Shown piece after piece: positions 51,376-62,700 of a stretch of DNA of 64,000 nt. Positions within the stretch are counted from its first letter, which is position 1; each line of letters starts with the position of its first letter. The notes below the pieces were generated by a model that saw nothing but the letters and a program-made list of their open reading frames with translations, had not been told where the DNA came from and did not search any database. Source of the stretch: Trichomonas vaginalis G3 (lineage: Eukaryota > Parabasalia > Trichomonadida > Trichomonadidae); NCBI RefSeq assembly GCF_026262505.1, contig NC_067207.1, positions 5,402,252 through 5,466,251 on the forward strand, read 5' to 3'. The position numbers and the translations under genes are program-made.

Positions 51376-53397
51376 ATGTTTGTTTATGGTTTCCAAAGAG
51401 TCAAGCTTGACAGTAAAAATCCAGCAATTCTATGCCGAAGATCTCTGGATGACAAATTTACTGCATGCTTGACTTCCAAGGAGCTTAGAATACTAAATTC
51501 TATAACATTATCGGATAAACCATTAGCAACTTTCAGGCTTCCCGACGAAAAATTCAAAGAATACGGTGATTTTACAACTTTTGAGTGGACATCTAATAGA
51601 TCTATAATGGCATTAACAAAGAATCATGTAGTTTCCATTCTTTCAATTAATGAATACGGTACATTCGTCAATTCAAGCTTTGTATCCATCAATGGTGAGA
51701 TTACAGCATGCTGTGCGGTCGACGACCATATTGCAGTTGCTCTCGCCGGTCCAGTTATTCAAACAATTACACTAACCGGTGATGTTGTAGGCGAGTACAA
51801 CATACAATCAGACGATGGCGCTGCCATAAACTGTCTCAAAATTGTCGACGAAGTTGCTTTAATGTCATTTGAGAATGGTAAATTTGCTACAGCCCAAATT
51901 CACTTTGGTGGAGTTTTTGAAAGCCGCTCAATTAAAGTTAATTATACGATGTTTAATAATACAAAGGAATTCATCGTTTCTCCTGATTCAATGGCTCTCT
52001 CAATCCTTCATAGTAACGGAGTTTTATCTTTCATTACAAACTTAACACCTTCGACTCCAGAGATTAAACTTGTGAAAAACTGTATACGTAGCGTCTGGAG
52101 TTCGAGAGGTTCTTACCTTTTTGCTTTATCTCATGAAGGAGATATAATTATTATAAATTATAAGAATAGAAGCAAAACGAAGACAAAATTAGAATTAGAT
52201 TTCGATCCAAATTCATGTACAGCATTTGAATTTTCTTGGGATTATTCCCAATTAATTTTATCTTTTCCAACCGAGTTAATTTTTGTTGATATTGCAATGA
52301 CAGACTTATATTCACCATCACTTGTGTTCCACACCAGCCAAAAGGTCATTTTTGGTTGCGAAAAGTCTGTTATCGAAGGTCCCAAAGAATTACTTTCACG
52401 CGGCTTCACAATCAAGTATGCCGCCGCATCACCAGACTACAATTACATTGTTATAGCAGGAAAGCGAGGTTTCGCGTATTATTCAGCCGAAAAAGATAAA
52501 TGGGTTTTTAGCGCTGACAGATTGAATTCCTGTCAGAGCATCTGGTTCCAAGAAGGATATTTTGTTGCGATAGCCCAAGAAGAGACAGATAACTCATGGA
52601 AATTATTATTGTTATCTCCTGACCTTATTACGATAGTTCATACAGTCAATCTTGATTCTCCGGCTGTATTTGTTAATCATGTTGAGTCAAAACTAGTTTT
52701 AGGAACCAAAAAGTCGATAGAATTATATTTTATTCACAAACAGAAGATTAATCTAGTAGAAAAGCACAATCTCGCATGTAGACTATCCAATGGTGCTCTT
52801 TATGATTTTTCCAATGGAATTTTGACTCTAATTGATGGAAAATTAACAGTTTTATGTTCAGATGAGAAAATTGCTGACAATGTGATTACTATTTTCACAA
52901 CCCAGCAATCTCCTATTATTTTCATCCTAACAGAAGATAATTCTTATGTTTATGTTCACAAACGATTAATAACTTTGAAAAAGAAATTCGTCTGTGAAAT
53001 GATTGTCGGTGTTTGCGCTTTCAGTTTGGCTAGTAGATACAAAGTAGGCGAACTTAAGCTCAAAAGACATCCATTCCTTGCAAATATACTCATGGAATTC
53101 CTTGATGAGCCTCAAAAACTTTATTCTATCTCGATGACCTTCCTTTCTGATGCTTTTTCACTTGTTGAGTTCGTAAAAGTGATACAAGCGTACTTCGATA
53201 CAGGAAAGACAGACAAAATGAAAGCTTTGATGGCCAGGTTCGACACTTCTAAGTCTCATTTGCTTTTGGCAGCTTTACTTCTACTTCCTGAGAAATATCA
53301 GCCCGAAATAGTTAAAATGATGCCAAACTACGACATGCTGATAAAGAAATTCCCTCAGTACGGAGAGCAGTTGAACGAAATATATCAACAAAAATAA
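51376..53397 (+). CDS. RIC1: RIC1-like Rab GEF subunit
   Basis: A 673-residue beta-propeller protein that ends in a short helical region. The strongest mark is at ~345-380: GFTIKYAAASPDYNYIVIAG followed by KRGFAYYSAEKDKW, the RIC1 signature (AVAGRRGFAHYS-x-x-x-x-KW). The N-terminal start FxxxxxxLDSKNPAILCRRS and the strand order agree. RIC1 with RGP1 activates Rab6/Ypt6 at the trans-Golgi. The protein is shorter than animal RIC1 (about 1,400 residues), keeping the propeller and a small part of the C-terminal domain. A TCACATT initiator-like motif lies 31 nt upstream of the ATG. Confidence 0.78.
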   Translation: MFVYGFQRVKLDSKNPAILCRRSLDDKFTACLTSKELRILNSITLSDKPLATFRLPDEKFKEYGDFTTFEWTSNRSIMALTKNHVVSILSINEYGTFVNSSFVSINGEITACCAVDDHIAVALAGPVIQTITLTGDVVGEYNIQSDDGAAINCLKIVDEVALMSFENGKFATAQIHFGGVFESRSIKVNYTMFNNTKEFIVSPDSMALSILHSNGVLSFITNLTPSTPEIKLVKNCIRSVWSSRGSYLFALSHEGDIIIINYKNRSKTKTKLELDFDPNSCTAFEFSWDYSQLILSFPTELIFVDIAMTDLYSPSLVFHTSQKVIFGCEKSVIEGPKELLSRGFTIKYAAASPDYNYIVIAGKRGFAYYSAEKDKWVFSADRLNSCQSIWFQEGYFVAIAQEETDNSWKLLLLSPDLITIVHTVNLDSPAVFVNHVESKLVLGTKKSIELYFIHKQKINLVEKHNLACRLSNGALYDFSNGILTLIDGKLTVLCSDEKIADNVITIFTTQQSPIIFILTEDNSYVYVHKRLITLKKKFVCEMIVGVCAFSLASRYKVGELKLKRHPFLANILMEFLDEPQKLYSISMTFLSDAFSLVEFVKVIQAYFDTGKTDKMKALMARFDTSKSHLLLAALLLLPEKYQPEIVKMMPNYDMLIKKFPQYGEQLNEIYQQK

Positions 53398-53922
53398 TTT
53401 ATTTAATTTTATTTTATATTTATTTTTTATATATATGTATGTTGTTTTAAATATGTTTGTTTTAGTTACTAACACTCCATTTTTCTTTTCCTATCTTCTG
53501 TTCTCAATATAAAATAGAGTTTCATATTTACATTTTTGATTGAGGATGATTTATGTTTATATTTCATAACTTTATTAGTTTCAATGGATAGATTTAATGA
53601 ATTTAATAGATAAATGGAATCCAATTATGAACATTAAATTGAATATCAAAAAATTCATGATAAGTTGAGAGTTTAACAATGGATTACCTAATCATTTGCT
53701 AATAAAATAGAAAGACATATGGAATCTAATTAGTAGAGATCGGATCTTTCTTTCGAATTTAGGATTTTTGAAAATTATTTAATATTACTAAGATATTTTA
53801 GGCTTTGTATATGACATGAAACTTTCCAAACAGTTTTTTACTTAGAAAATTCATAATTTTAAAATTTAACTAAACAAATAAATAAAATTTACAAATTAAA
53901 AATAAATATACAGATATATAGC
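53398..53922. other. Intergenic gap between convergent genes
   Basis: AT-rich, nothing recognised. Confidence 0.5.
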
Positions 53923-55092
53923 TCACATATGCGTTATTGGAGGTGATCTAACCAATACACCTGAAGGAGAAGTGTATGTAAACGAAGATGAGTTGTCAAG
54001 AACGAATTTAATTGGAGGAAGTTTGACCAAACCTTCTCTTACAGGTATTGCAGAGAAATTAATAGTTATTGGGTAACCAAGTTCCGCTGAATAATGGATT
54101 GGTTCCGTATTAACTGTTCCTACGTCTTCTGTGTTGACACATTGGGCCGTAAACGTCAAATTATCAGTTGAAACATTGATAATTTCGATCTCAAAGTCAA
54201 ATTGAGTGTTTACAAACACATCTTTCGGACATGATTTGACAGATATCATTAAATAGTCTGGAATTGTCTGGTATTCATCAACAGCTGGCTCTTCTTGGAT
54301 TTCTGAAGAGTATTCCTTGCTTTCATCAACTTTCCAGAAAATTTTAATTTTTCCAAATTTCTTTGTTTGGGCTTCTGCTGGGGTTCCTGATATAGGGATC
54401 ATCTTCCTCATTGTGACAAGAGATTTGATAGAGTTAGCAAACAATGCTTTAGGGAAATATTTTGGAGTTGTCGAATTTGCTGTAAAAGTATATGAAATAT
54501 CAGTAATATCAAACGGCATAAGGTTTGTAACTGCTAATTCTAGCATGTAATCGAACTTTGATATATGTCTGACCTTCGATGAAACGTAAAATGGAAGAAC
54601 AGACTCCAAACCAAACCTTTTAGAGATATTTATCTTCCTCATATCGACGTACGTAGATCCTTTAAGATTGAATTGCACAAATCCATCTGAATTGGAGTTC
54701 AAAACTATTGGAAATGTGAGATTGTTTGCTCCTGTTAGTTCAAAGAACTGAATTTTGAGTTCTTTTTGATCTACAGCTTGTGATGATAGTTCGTGTATTG
54801 AAACATTAGATTGAGAATCGACAAAAATTGATAAATCAAATGAAGCTATTGTACAAGTTGGATTTTTAACGAGATAAAACAGTAAAATACATGGAATACT
54901 AGCATATGCTCTGGTTTCAAGACGTTTGACCGGAATTTTCATTGCTTTTAACGTTAATGAATCATTTTTTACGAAATTTTCAACAGATATTTGCTCTGTA
55001 GTTACTTTGACGCTTGGATTTTTATGTGGGAGAATAAAAACATATATTGATAAATTCTTATCAAGCGTAATCTCAACAAAAGTATTCGACAT
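53923..55092 (-). CDS. TRAPPC13-like trafficking protein
   Basis: A 389-residue beta-rich protein of immunoglobulin-like domains, start at ATG 55092 (MSNTFVEI). Marks of the TRAPPC13 (DUF974) family: YMLELAVTNLMPFDITDISY in the middle, FGKIKIFWKVDESKEY at ~250-265 (GRLDIVWKTNLGE in homologues), and PDYLMISVKSCPKDVFVNTQ starting the last domain (the ITL-x-V-x-x-x-P-x-x-V-x-LEQPF segment). TRAPPC13 belongs to the metazoan/fungal TRAPP tethering complexes around the Golgi. The assignment is by pattern. Its start lies only 31 bp from the divergent gene at 55124. Confidence 0.68.
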   Translation of the reverse strand: MSNTFVEITLDKNLSIYVFILPHKNPSVKVTTEQISVENFVKNDSLTLKAMKIPVKRLETRAYASIPCILLFYLVKNPTCTIASFDLSIFVDSQSNVSIHELSSQAVDQKELKIQFFELTGANNLTFPIVLNSNSDGFVQFNLKGSTYVDMRKINISKRFGLESVLPFYVSSKVRHISKFDYMLELAVTNLMPFDITDISYTFTANSTTPKYFPKALFANSIKSLVTMRKMIPISGTPAEAQTKKFGKIKIFWKVDESKEYSSEIQEEPAVDEYQTIPDYLMISVKSCPKDVFVNTQFDFEIEIINVSTDNLTFTAQCVNTEDVGTVNTEPIHYSAELGYPITINFSAIPVREGLVKLPPIKFVLDNSSSFTYTSPSGVLVRSPPITHM

Positions 55093-55103
55093 TATTTCCA
55101 AAA

Positions 55104-55113
55104 AAGTGACAGT
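55104..55113 (-). promoter_or_regulatory. Initiator (Inr) of the TRAPPC13-like gene
   Basis: Minus strand TGTCACTTTT, with +1 at about 55107, 15 nt upstream of the ATG. It lies inside the 31-bp space shared with the divergent gene. Confidence 0.7.
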
Positions 55114-55123
55114 TTTAAAAAAT

Positions 55124-55390
55124 ATGTCACAGACTTCTAATGTAAATATTAATGTAACAGAAGTCTATTCAAGCGAGGAGATGGAGCAAGTCAAGAAAAG
55201 TCTTACTGGCCTTGAAGGATTTAATTATGGCTTAAGACAAAAGCAAGCATTTTCACTTCTGGAAGAAGGGCTCAAAAAACATAATGAAAGCTATAAACGA
55301 AAAGTACCCGGATTTGAATGTTATATTCACGAATACAAAACAGATCCATTTGCAGATGTAAAAGTTGATGATTGCGATTTTATCTTCTAA
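55124..55390 (+). CDS. Small acidic protein, unknown
   Basis: An 88-residue protein from ATG 55124 (MSQTSNVNINV). Mostly helical with an acidic C-terminus (DPFADVKVDDCDFIF). No family recognised. Its start shares a 31-bp promoter gap with the divergent TRAPPC13-like gene, so it is probably expressed. Confidence 0.6.
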   Translation: MSQTSNVNINVTEVYSSEEMEQVKKSLTGLEGFNYGLRQKQAFSLLEEGLKKHNESYKRKVPGFECYIHEYKTDPFADVKVDDCDFIF

Positions 55391-56290
55391 GTAGGCAATT
55401 AGTTACCCATTTATATAATTCTCGAAACATATACAAATTAAGTACTATCCATTGATTTGTACATTCTTTTTTTGTTAATAAATAATAAAACTTCCTTTTT
55501 AGAACATAAATACCAATCACTTATACTAAAATTCAACTTTTTACTGATGTTTGTACAATTCAGAATATATTTTAAATCATGTTTAAAATAAATTTCAAAT
55601 TAAATGAAAAAGAGCCAGCTAAAATCTATATAATGTCATATAATGTCATATCCTAACCTACACTGAACAAATACGAACTTCAATCATTATTTATCTTATT
55701 AAAAATCAAAGATATCATTTTGACAAGGATAATATTTTTATAGAAAGATGAAATCTTATCTTCTATTCATTTTTGCAAAGATAATCATTTCAAATTATAA
55801 TACGCACACACCATCTAAGTTTTTGAAAATTTTATGGCGTCAAAAATTTTCTCACTGGGTTTTCGTCTATCAATCCCAGCTCATTATATACGCAACCAAT
55901 CAAAAATCTGATATGGGAGTCCAAGGCTAACTTTTTGTTGTCTACCTAATAAAAGAGGAAGCAGCATTAGTGAGAATAATCGCAAATATTCAATTTAAAT
56001 TATCTTTTTATTCTTAATTTAAAGTGACAAAAAGAATAAAAAACCTATTCTAAGGCATGTTGTTATGTAAATGAGACTAGACATCATATTTTATGTTATG
56101 AAAAAAAAATATTTAGAATTTTAGAACAAAATAAATAGAAAAAATAGCATAACTTATGGATGTGCGTATATTAAATTTAATAAATTAAGAGAAATTATTT
56201 TTGGCGCCAAAATTATTCGTTAACTCTCAAATTTTTCTGAGTCAATAAGCCGCCAAAAAAGTGTCATTTTGTTTCGTTAGAGAAAGATGA
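55391..56290. other. Gene-free stretch
   Basis: No gene supported. TATAATGTCATATAATGTCA is a short direct duplication at about 55630. Confidence 0.5.
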
Positions 56291-57170
56291 ATTGTCCATG
56301 TCATCCAATCGGGAACAAGGGGGATGGGGATTAGATGATAAAGAAGCAATTCATGCTCTCTATCTGAAGCAATCAGACTTACCAGCAACAATGTGAATCG
56401 ATTTGGCTTTAAAGTTAATATAGCAGATCAGCTTGTTACTGGAGAGACTAGGCATTACGATTGATTCGCTGTAGTGCTCTACTTTAATTTAAGAGTAGTA
56501 ACGGATAACTGAATTCCCAAAGTTCTTTAGGTGATCCAAAACACTGTAGCTGCTTGAACTTTGGACGAGCCTCGCACCCCAGAGAATAGAAATCCCAATC
56601 TTGCTCATGTTTAGTTGAATTAGTCTGCAGCAGTACAGCTCTGATACCACAAGATCGTGATGTATACAAAGTCACAACGCTATTTGATTCAACAACTAGC
56701 TAGTTTTGACATCAAATTGCAAAATTTGACTTCGTTATGAGCTCTTTGTAGCAAAAATACATTACACTTAAAGACTAGTTGCTAGACTGTAGTAGTTTGT
56801 TCGTATATATCTATTTTTCCCCAACGTATTGCATACTACATTTTGACAAGACTTGCAACCTTATAGTAACCTCGTTGGGAATTGTTCAAGCAAAGCGTAG
56901 GTAGTTAAGGTCGAGTAAGAGTTCTTCTTAAATCTTTCACTGAATGAGTAGGTGTTGGAAGAACTGTTCTCTAAAGCGATACAGTTGCGCTACATGTTCG
57001 TCAACTTGTCTAGAAATAAATATATCATTTGTTTTATACGTTTTTTCGTAATAAATCTTTTTTTATTTGTTGTATTTGAGTATGAAGATAACAAAAACTA
57101 CGGCATAAGACGCAGTACACTGGGCTTCGTTGCCATTTTATTTACCATGTTAAGAACTTAAACAGACATG
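56291..57170 (+). mobile_element. Possible faint LTR-retroelement (copia-like) fossil
   Basis: Near 57080-57140 the plus strand reads YEDNKNYGIRRSTLGFVAIL, which resembles the RRST-x-GY start of copia-type RNase H. No other retroelement part and no long terminal repeats are recognised, and the trace is broken. The match is short and could be chance. Confidence 0.25.
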
Positions 57171-57241
57171 CTTTGTTTTCGACGAAGCCATCTAAAATAA
57201 CGTACATCTAAATAAAACTAAAAAACTGTAAAATTTCTTTA

Positions 57242-58555
57242 TTTGATAGTATACTTCAAATTATGCACTATACCTTCTAGAATTCTATAACACTCTTTGC
57301 ATATAATTTTTTAAAAAAAAGTTATATCTCGACAAAAATATGATTTATCAATAGAGTATGTAAAATAAAACTCATTCGCAGTATTAAAAAATCGTAAATC
57401 TTTCCAAAAAAATTTTGAATTACAAATTTTAAAAGTTAAAACAATATTTTTTGAAGCGAAAAAAACGAAATCTAATTTTTTGGAAAATTTAGAATAAATA
57501 GAGCTCTTTAACTCGTCGAATGCAAATTGTTTTCAAGTTTTTTTCGACCGGAAATTGAACTTTTAGAGTTTATACAATAAGATTCACATGAAAAAATACG
57601 GTTTAACAAAGAAATCACCAATATAAAGGTTTTTTAGTAGAACGAGATTGATAAAAACTATGGTATGATAAAAAGACGATATTTTTTTGGCGGGATAATT
57701 GAAGAATATGAATGATTCGAATTACAGACATACTCTAGTCCGAAACTTACTATGGTTCGTGACTTATTTTTGACACAGAATAGCTGTAGACTAAGGCTTA
57801 CTCTAGATCCAGACTTATTATACAATTAAATTTGCTTTTGGAATAAGACTTAATTTTAGTTACAAACTTATCTTAATATCAGACTTATATTTAGAATCAG
57901 ACTTACTTTAGTCTAGAACTTACATTAGAATCAGACTTCCATTTCAAGTCAGACTTACTTTCGTCCGAGACTTACATTTCAAGTCAGACTTACTTTCGTC
58001 CGAGACTTACATTCAAGTCAGACTTACTTTCGTCCGAGACTTACATTTCAAGTCAGACTTACTTTCGTCCGAGACTTACATTTTAAGTCATACTTACATT
58101 AATATCAAACTTATATTAACCTACGACTTACTTTTATTCCCAGACATCTTGATCCACACTGACATTGAAAACCACTCATACATCTAAAGCCACTCAAACA
58201 TCTAGATCCACTACGACATGGAAATCCACTCAAACATAATTTTTGCTCTCTAACTACATTTTTATATATTTTACAACCTAAATTTTCTCTTTACCTAAAG
58301 ATTATTCGCAATATCTGAATATCATTAATTAATTGAGATATTCAAGTTTTGACAGCGGATTTGGAAAGCAGACTTGATGGAGATTTTAAATCTGATGTCA
58401 AATCTTGTTTTGTGCATTATTGGAAGAGAAAAAAAGGTGTTAATTGCAAATCTTAAATATAGGTTTTTACGAAAAATGTAATTAGGGTTAGAATCATAGA
58501 AAGATATATCTGTCAGACATTGTTATGTGTGACAGATAATATTGCATCTCATAGA
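57242..58555. repeat. Left ~1.3-kb terminal inverted repeat of MULE 2
   Basis: Outer end TTTGATAGTATACTTCAAAT; the arm includes the 35-bp repeats and runs into the 19-bp satellite. Mirror of ~62685-64000. Confidence 0.9.
57941..58086. repeat. 35-bp tandem repeat in left TIR
   Basis: About four units of AAGTCAGACTTACTTTCG plus TCCGAGACTTACATTTC, within a larger zone of related AGACTTA-containing units (57725-58135). Mirrored at about 63140-63300. Confidence 0.85.
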
Positions 58556-59005
58556 CACTGTTGCATCTGTCAGACACTGTTAAATTTCATAGACACTGTT
58601 GCATCTCATACACACTGTTGCATCTGTCAGACACTGTTGCATCTGTCAGACACTGTTGCATCTGTCAGACACTGTTGCATCTCATAGACACTGTTGCATC
58701 TGTCAGACACTGTTGCATCTCATAGACACTGTTGTATCTCATAGACACTGTTGTATCTCATAGACACTGTTGCATCTCATAGACACTGTTGCATCTCATA
58801 GACACTGTTGCATCTCATAGACACTGTTGCATCTCATAGACACTGTTGCATCTCATAGACACTGTTGCATCTTTCAGACACTGTTGCATCTCATACACAC
58901 TATTGCATCTGTCAGACACTGTTGCATCTCATAGACACTGTTGCATCTCATAGACACTGTTGCATCTGTCAGACACTGTTTTATCTCTCGGACACTATTA
59001 CATTA
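58541..59005. repeat. 19-bp satellite array (left)
   Basis: About 24 units of GTTGCATCTCATAGACACT and its variant GTTGCATCTGTCAGACACT. It sits between the left TIR and the transposase start. Confidence 0.92.
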
Positions 59006-59154
59006 TCTTACTCTATTTCTAATTTTAAATATTTTTCTTTTTTGTTTTCATTATTAAATTTATTTTATAAAAATTATTTCTCTTACTTAAATTTTAAATT
59101 TCTTCTTAGTTTAATCCTAAAATTCGTTTACTTTTAAAATTGACATTCCGTTTA

Positions 59155-62082
59155 ATGGCCATGGCTCCTTTTGATTATGGATGTATTATTGATCTAAATA
59201 AAATCAATAGTACTATTCTTAAGATAATAAATTATTCAAAATATCTCGTTCAGAATAATATAGACCTCGATTTAGAAGATCCAGAATTTAATGATATTCA
59301 GGCTGAATGTAAGCGCATTCGTACATGTGATGCTTATAACTACATTACCCTTTTTGTAATACATAACTTAAATTTCGCACCGGCGGTCAATGAAATACTG
59401 GACAATTTAGAATTTTACCCTACACCAAATGAATACTTAACTTCAATAGCAGACGAATATAGCAAGGATATGGGTGATGAAGAAGAATATAACTATATTC
59501 ATGTTTTTCCACAAACATTGAAGGATTTTCTAATTGATACTTTGTTAATGGATGATCTTGACGCTTTTTTATCCAAACTATTTGGTCGCAATATTGGAAC
59601 AACCATTTTTGGTGATAGAATTAGCATATGCTTTCAATGCAAACAATATCCTTGAATATTTATGTGCAAATACTGAAAAACTATCAAACTTTGACGATAA
59701 CCAAAAATTTATATATAATGTTCAATGCGGAAAAAAATATTATGTCAATATCCTCAATGTCAAAAAATCATTGATCGCTGGTTTTGAACTGAATTTACTT
59801 AAATCCAAGAAAATTCGTATAAGTTCATTCGCATTTGAATGCTATTTAAAATATCAAAATTTTGCGGAAATTATATCTTACATTAATTCATATAAACCAG
59901 ATGATATTGTTCGATCGAAAGGATTCATGAAGTCTGTTGTCAGGCACGCAGCTAGATTAAAAAATATGGCTGTATTTTTTCAATATGTATCTAAAGATCT
60001 TATTGACGATGACAAAGAGCAATTTGTTTCATATATTCTTGATTCACAGGCAGATTTCATTTTCAATGTATATAATCGCATTGCAAGTGGCTATTATTTA
60101 TCAAAACGCATGATTAATGAAATTCCCCGCGGATATAATGTTCTTAAAATTGCAAACATTGAAGTAATGCATAATTATGACAAAGAATCACGCCAAGTAA
60201 CTTGGAATATTGGTGCCTCAGATATATGGAATTTCAGTGAGATTCATGAACTCTTTAATTATCTTCCTTTTTTCCTTAAAATAGTTCCATTTAAGGAACA
60301 AGAAAATCCTCCCAAATACACAGACTTCTATTTTAAAGACACTGATCCTAGTGATCGTTTAATTCTAGAACTTGATTTTGATCGAAAATATATTGAAGGA
60401 AATCGATATAAGGCTTTTACAATAATTATTAACAAAAAAATGAGTCAAGCTGTTATAATAAGGAATAACAAAGATATACCTTATTTAATCGAGGATGTTA
60501 TTAACAGAGTTCAAATTTCAAAATGTGTAATTCCTTCAAATAAGTTAAGCAAAAAACTGACACGTTATACCAACTTCAATTCACCAATAATTAAGGATAT
60601 TTATGATTTGCGCTCGTTACTTAAACAATTACCCGGCAAAGTTTATGTCCATCTTTTAGAAGATAAGCTAAAAGATCTTGCAACTTGCAATTCAAAATCA
60701 ATTCAATGGTCATGCTGGATCCCAGACCTTGTACCTGATTTATTAAGGTTGCAATTGAAAACGAATGTATCCAGACCATCGAACTGGATGCCACGTTTTC
60801 GTTTCCTCCGTATATACTTATATTACCCCAGTGTGTTATTAATAACACAGGTTATCCACTGGGATATTACTTCGGGCTGAGCGAAAACTCAAATGCTTAC
60901 AGAATCTTTTATGAAAGACTAGTTTCATCTGCTACAGATGTTGATATTCAAAATGTCCCGATTTTAAGCGATTTGCACTCTTCTCTTGAAAGTTTTTGCA
61001 AAAGTAGCCATTTAATTCATTGGCTTTGCGCTTATCATTTTTTAAAAACAATTAAAGATAGTGTAATCATGAGGGGATTGATTCGAGAAGTAATATATGC
61101 AGAAGATGAAGCAACGTATAATGTTAGATACGAAACATACTCCGAAATTGTTAATCATTTAAATAAGAATGAATTGGTTGATCCTCTTGATATGGAAAAA
61201 TGGATCAATCTTGGCAAAGAGGAATTCAAATCCAAAATCGCACGATTTAAGAGAGATGTCAAAATCATGCCTAGCAATCATGCGGAAGGTAATCACGGGA
61301 GCTTGAATACCAAAATGAAGGAGATTTCAAGCACAAACAAACTTTTGAAGTTCCAAACAATGATTGAACATATAATGTCGAGATTTAATCAAATTGATGA
61401 TCCAAAAAATGATAATGTAATGAAACTTTATAGAAAATTGAAAATTTCGGCAATTAAAAATAAAGTCGAACAGCATTGTAAATGCAACTGCAACATGGAA
61501 AATGTTTATAAACTATATGGTGTTCATATTCCATGTATTCATAACATCTTAGATGTAAAACCGGCCGATTTAGAAAAACCTAAAGCATTTCATATTGGAA
61601 AATTGGAATTCAATAGTTCGAAGAATATTCTAGTTTATGATGATGAAGACAATCCGATAGGAAAGGGTGATCAGAAAAATGAACAATGCAAAATTTCGGC
61701 TCGGAAAACATTTACAACCAAAGTTGAGAACGAAATTTACTTGTATGAAGAACAAGTAACTCCAGATATAGGAGTTAAAAGTCTTGTTCAACGCATTTTA
61801 AATCTTCCGTCAATTGACAAGGCAACAAGTTTCATGTTTAATCTTGGGATGAACATCGATTATGATACAATTCAGGCAATTCATTATATATCATCATTAA
61901 GAAAAACACATCCAGAAGTGATAGATTTGGCATTAAGTAATGCATATCTTCCGGAAGAATCAGATGAATATCAGCAAAACAAAGACATGATTTCAAAAAT
62001 TATCGAAGAAGTTTTTGATAATAAAGACAAGGAAAGAGATCCAGATTTTGTTGTAAGAAGGAAGAGGAAAAATGGTTTGTGA
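59155..62082 (+). pseudogene. MULE transposase with ankyrin-family-like N-terminus, two frameshifts
   Basis: Starts at ATG 59155 (MAMAPFDYGC). Residues ~1-350 are helical with motifs like those of the host DUF3447/ankyrin family (PQTLKDFLIDTLLMDDLDAF, LAYAFNANNILEYL). The catalytic MULE domain follows: Asp in TIELDATFSF, Asp in VPILSDLHSSLESF, CAYHFLKTI, and Glu in NHAEGNHGSLNTK. A Cys/His cluster (CKCNCNMENVYKLYGVHIPC) near residue 780 may bind zinc. Two frameshifts break the frame, near 59615 and near 60770, the second just before the first catalytic Asp. The triad residues themselves are present. The protein would act on the long TIRs; as it stands the copy is non-autonomous. Confidence 0.85.
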
Positions 62083-62279
62083 AAAAAATATTTATATGAA
62101 TAAAATGTGTATGATTATTGTTTATAAAAACAGTTAATAAATATGAGAAACTATTTAATTATTTGTTATATAAAGATTCGATATACAGAACAGAATGAAA
62201 AAGGATAAAAAAATTAATCAGAAAGATGTAAAAGTTTGGGAGATATAAAAAATATTATAGAGATAAAATATTTCCTGAG

Positions 62280-62700
62280 AGATAAAAAAGTCAATGAAAG
62301 ATGCAACAGTGAGAGACTGATGCAACAGTGTTAATGAGATGGAATAGTGTCTGAGAGATACAATAGTATCTAACAGAAGCAAAAGTAAGTGATAGATGCA
62401 ACAGTGTCTATGAGATGCAACAGTGTCTATGAGATGCAACAGTGTCTATGAGATGCAACAGTGTCTATGAGATGCAACAGTGTCTATGAGATGCAACAGT
62501 GTCTATGAGATACAACAGTGTCTATGAGATGCAACAGTGTCTGAGATGCAACAGTGTCTATGAGATGCAACAGTGTCTGAGATGCAACAGTGTCTGAGAT
62601 GCAACAGTGTCTGAGATGCAACAGTGTGTATGAGATGCAACAGTGTCTATGAAATAACAGTGTCTGAGATGCAACAGTGTCTATGAGATGCAATATTATC
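62280..62700. repeat. 19-bp satellite array (right), inverted
   Basis: About 20 units of AGTGTCTATGAGATGCAAC, the reverse complement of the left array, with shortened 17-bp units (GAGATGCAACAGTGTCT). Copy number and variant order differ from the left array. Confidence 0.92.

Noticed and set aside
58541-59005. Telomeric or centromeric repeat
   Set aside because: The 19-bp array is confined to the arms of a transposon and occurs inverted on the other arm.
62218-62693. Frames made of HLIDTVASHRHCCIS-type units
   Set aside because: Translations of the 19-bp satellite, not a gene.
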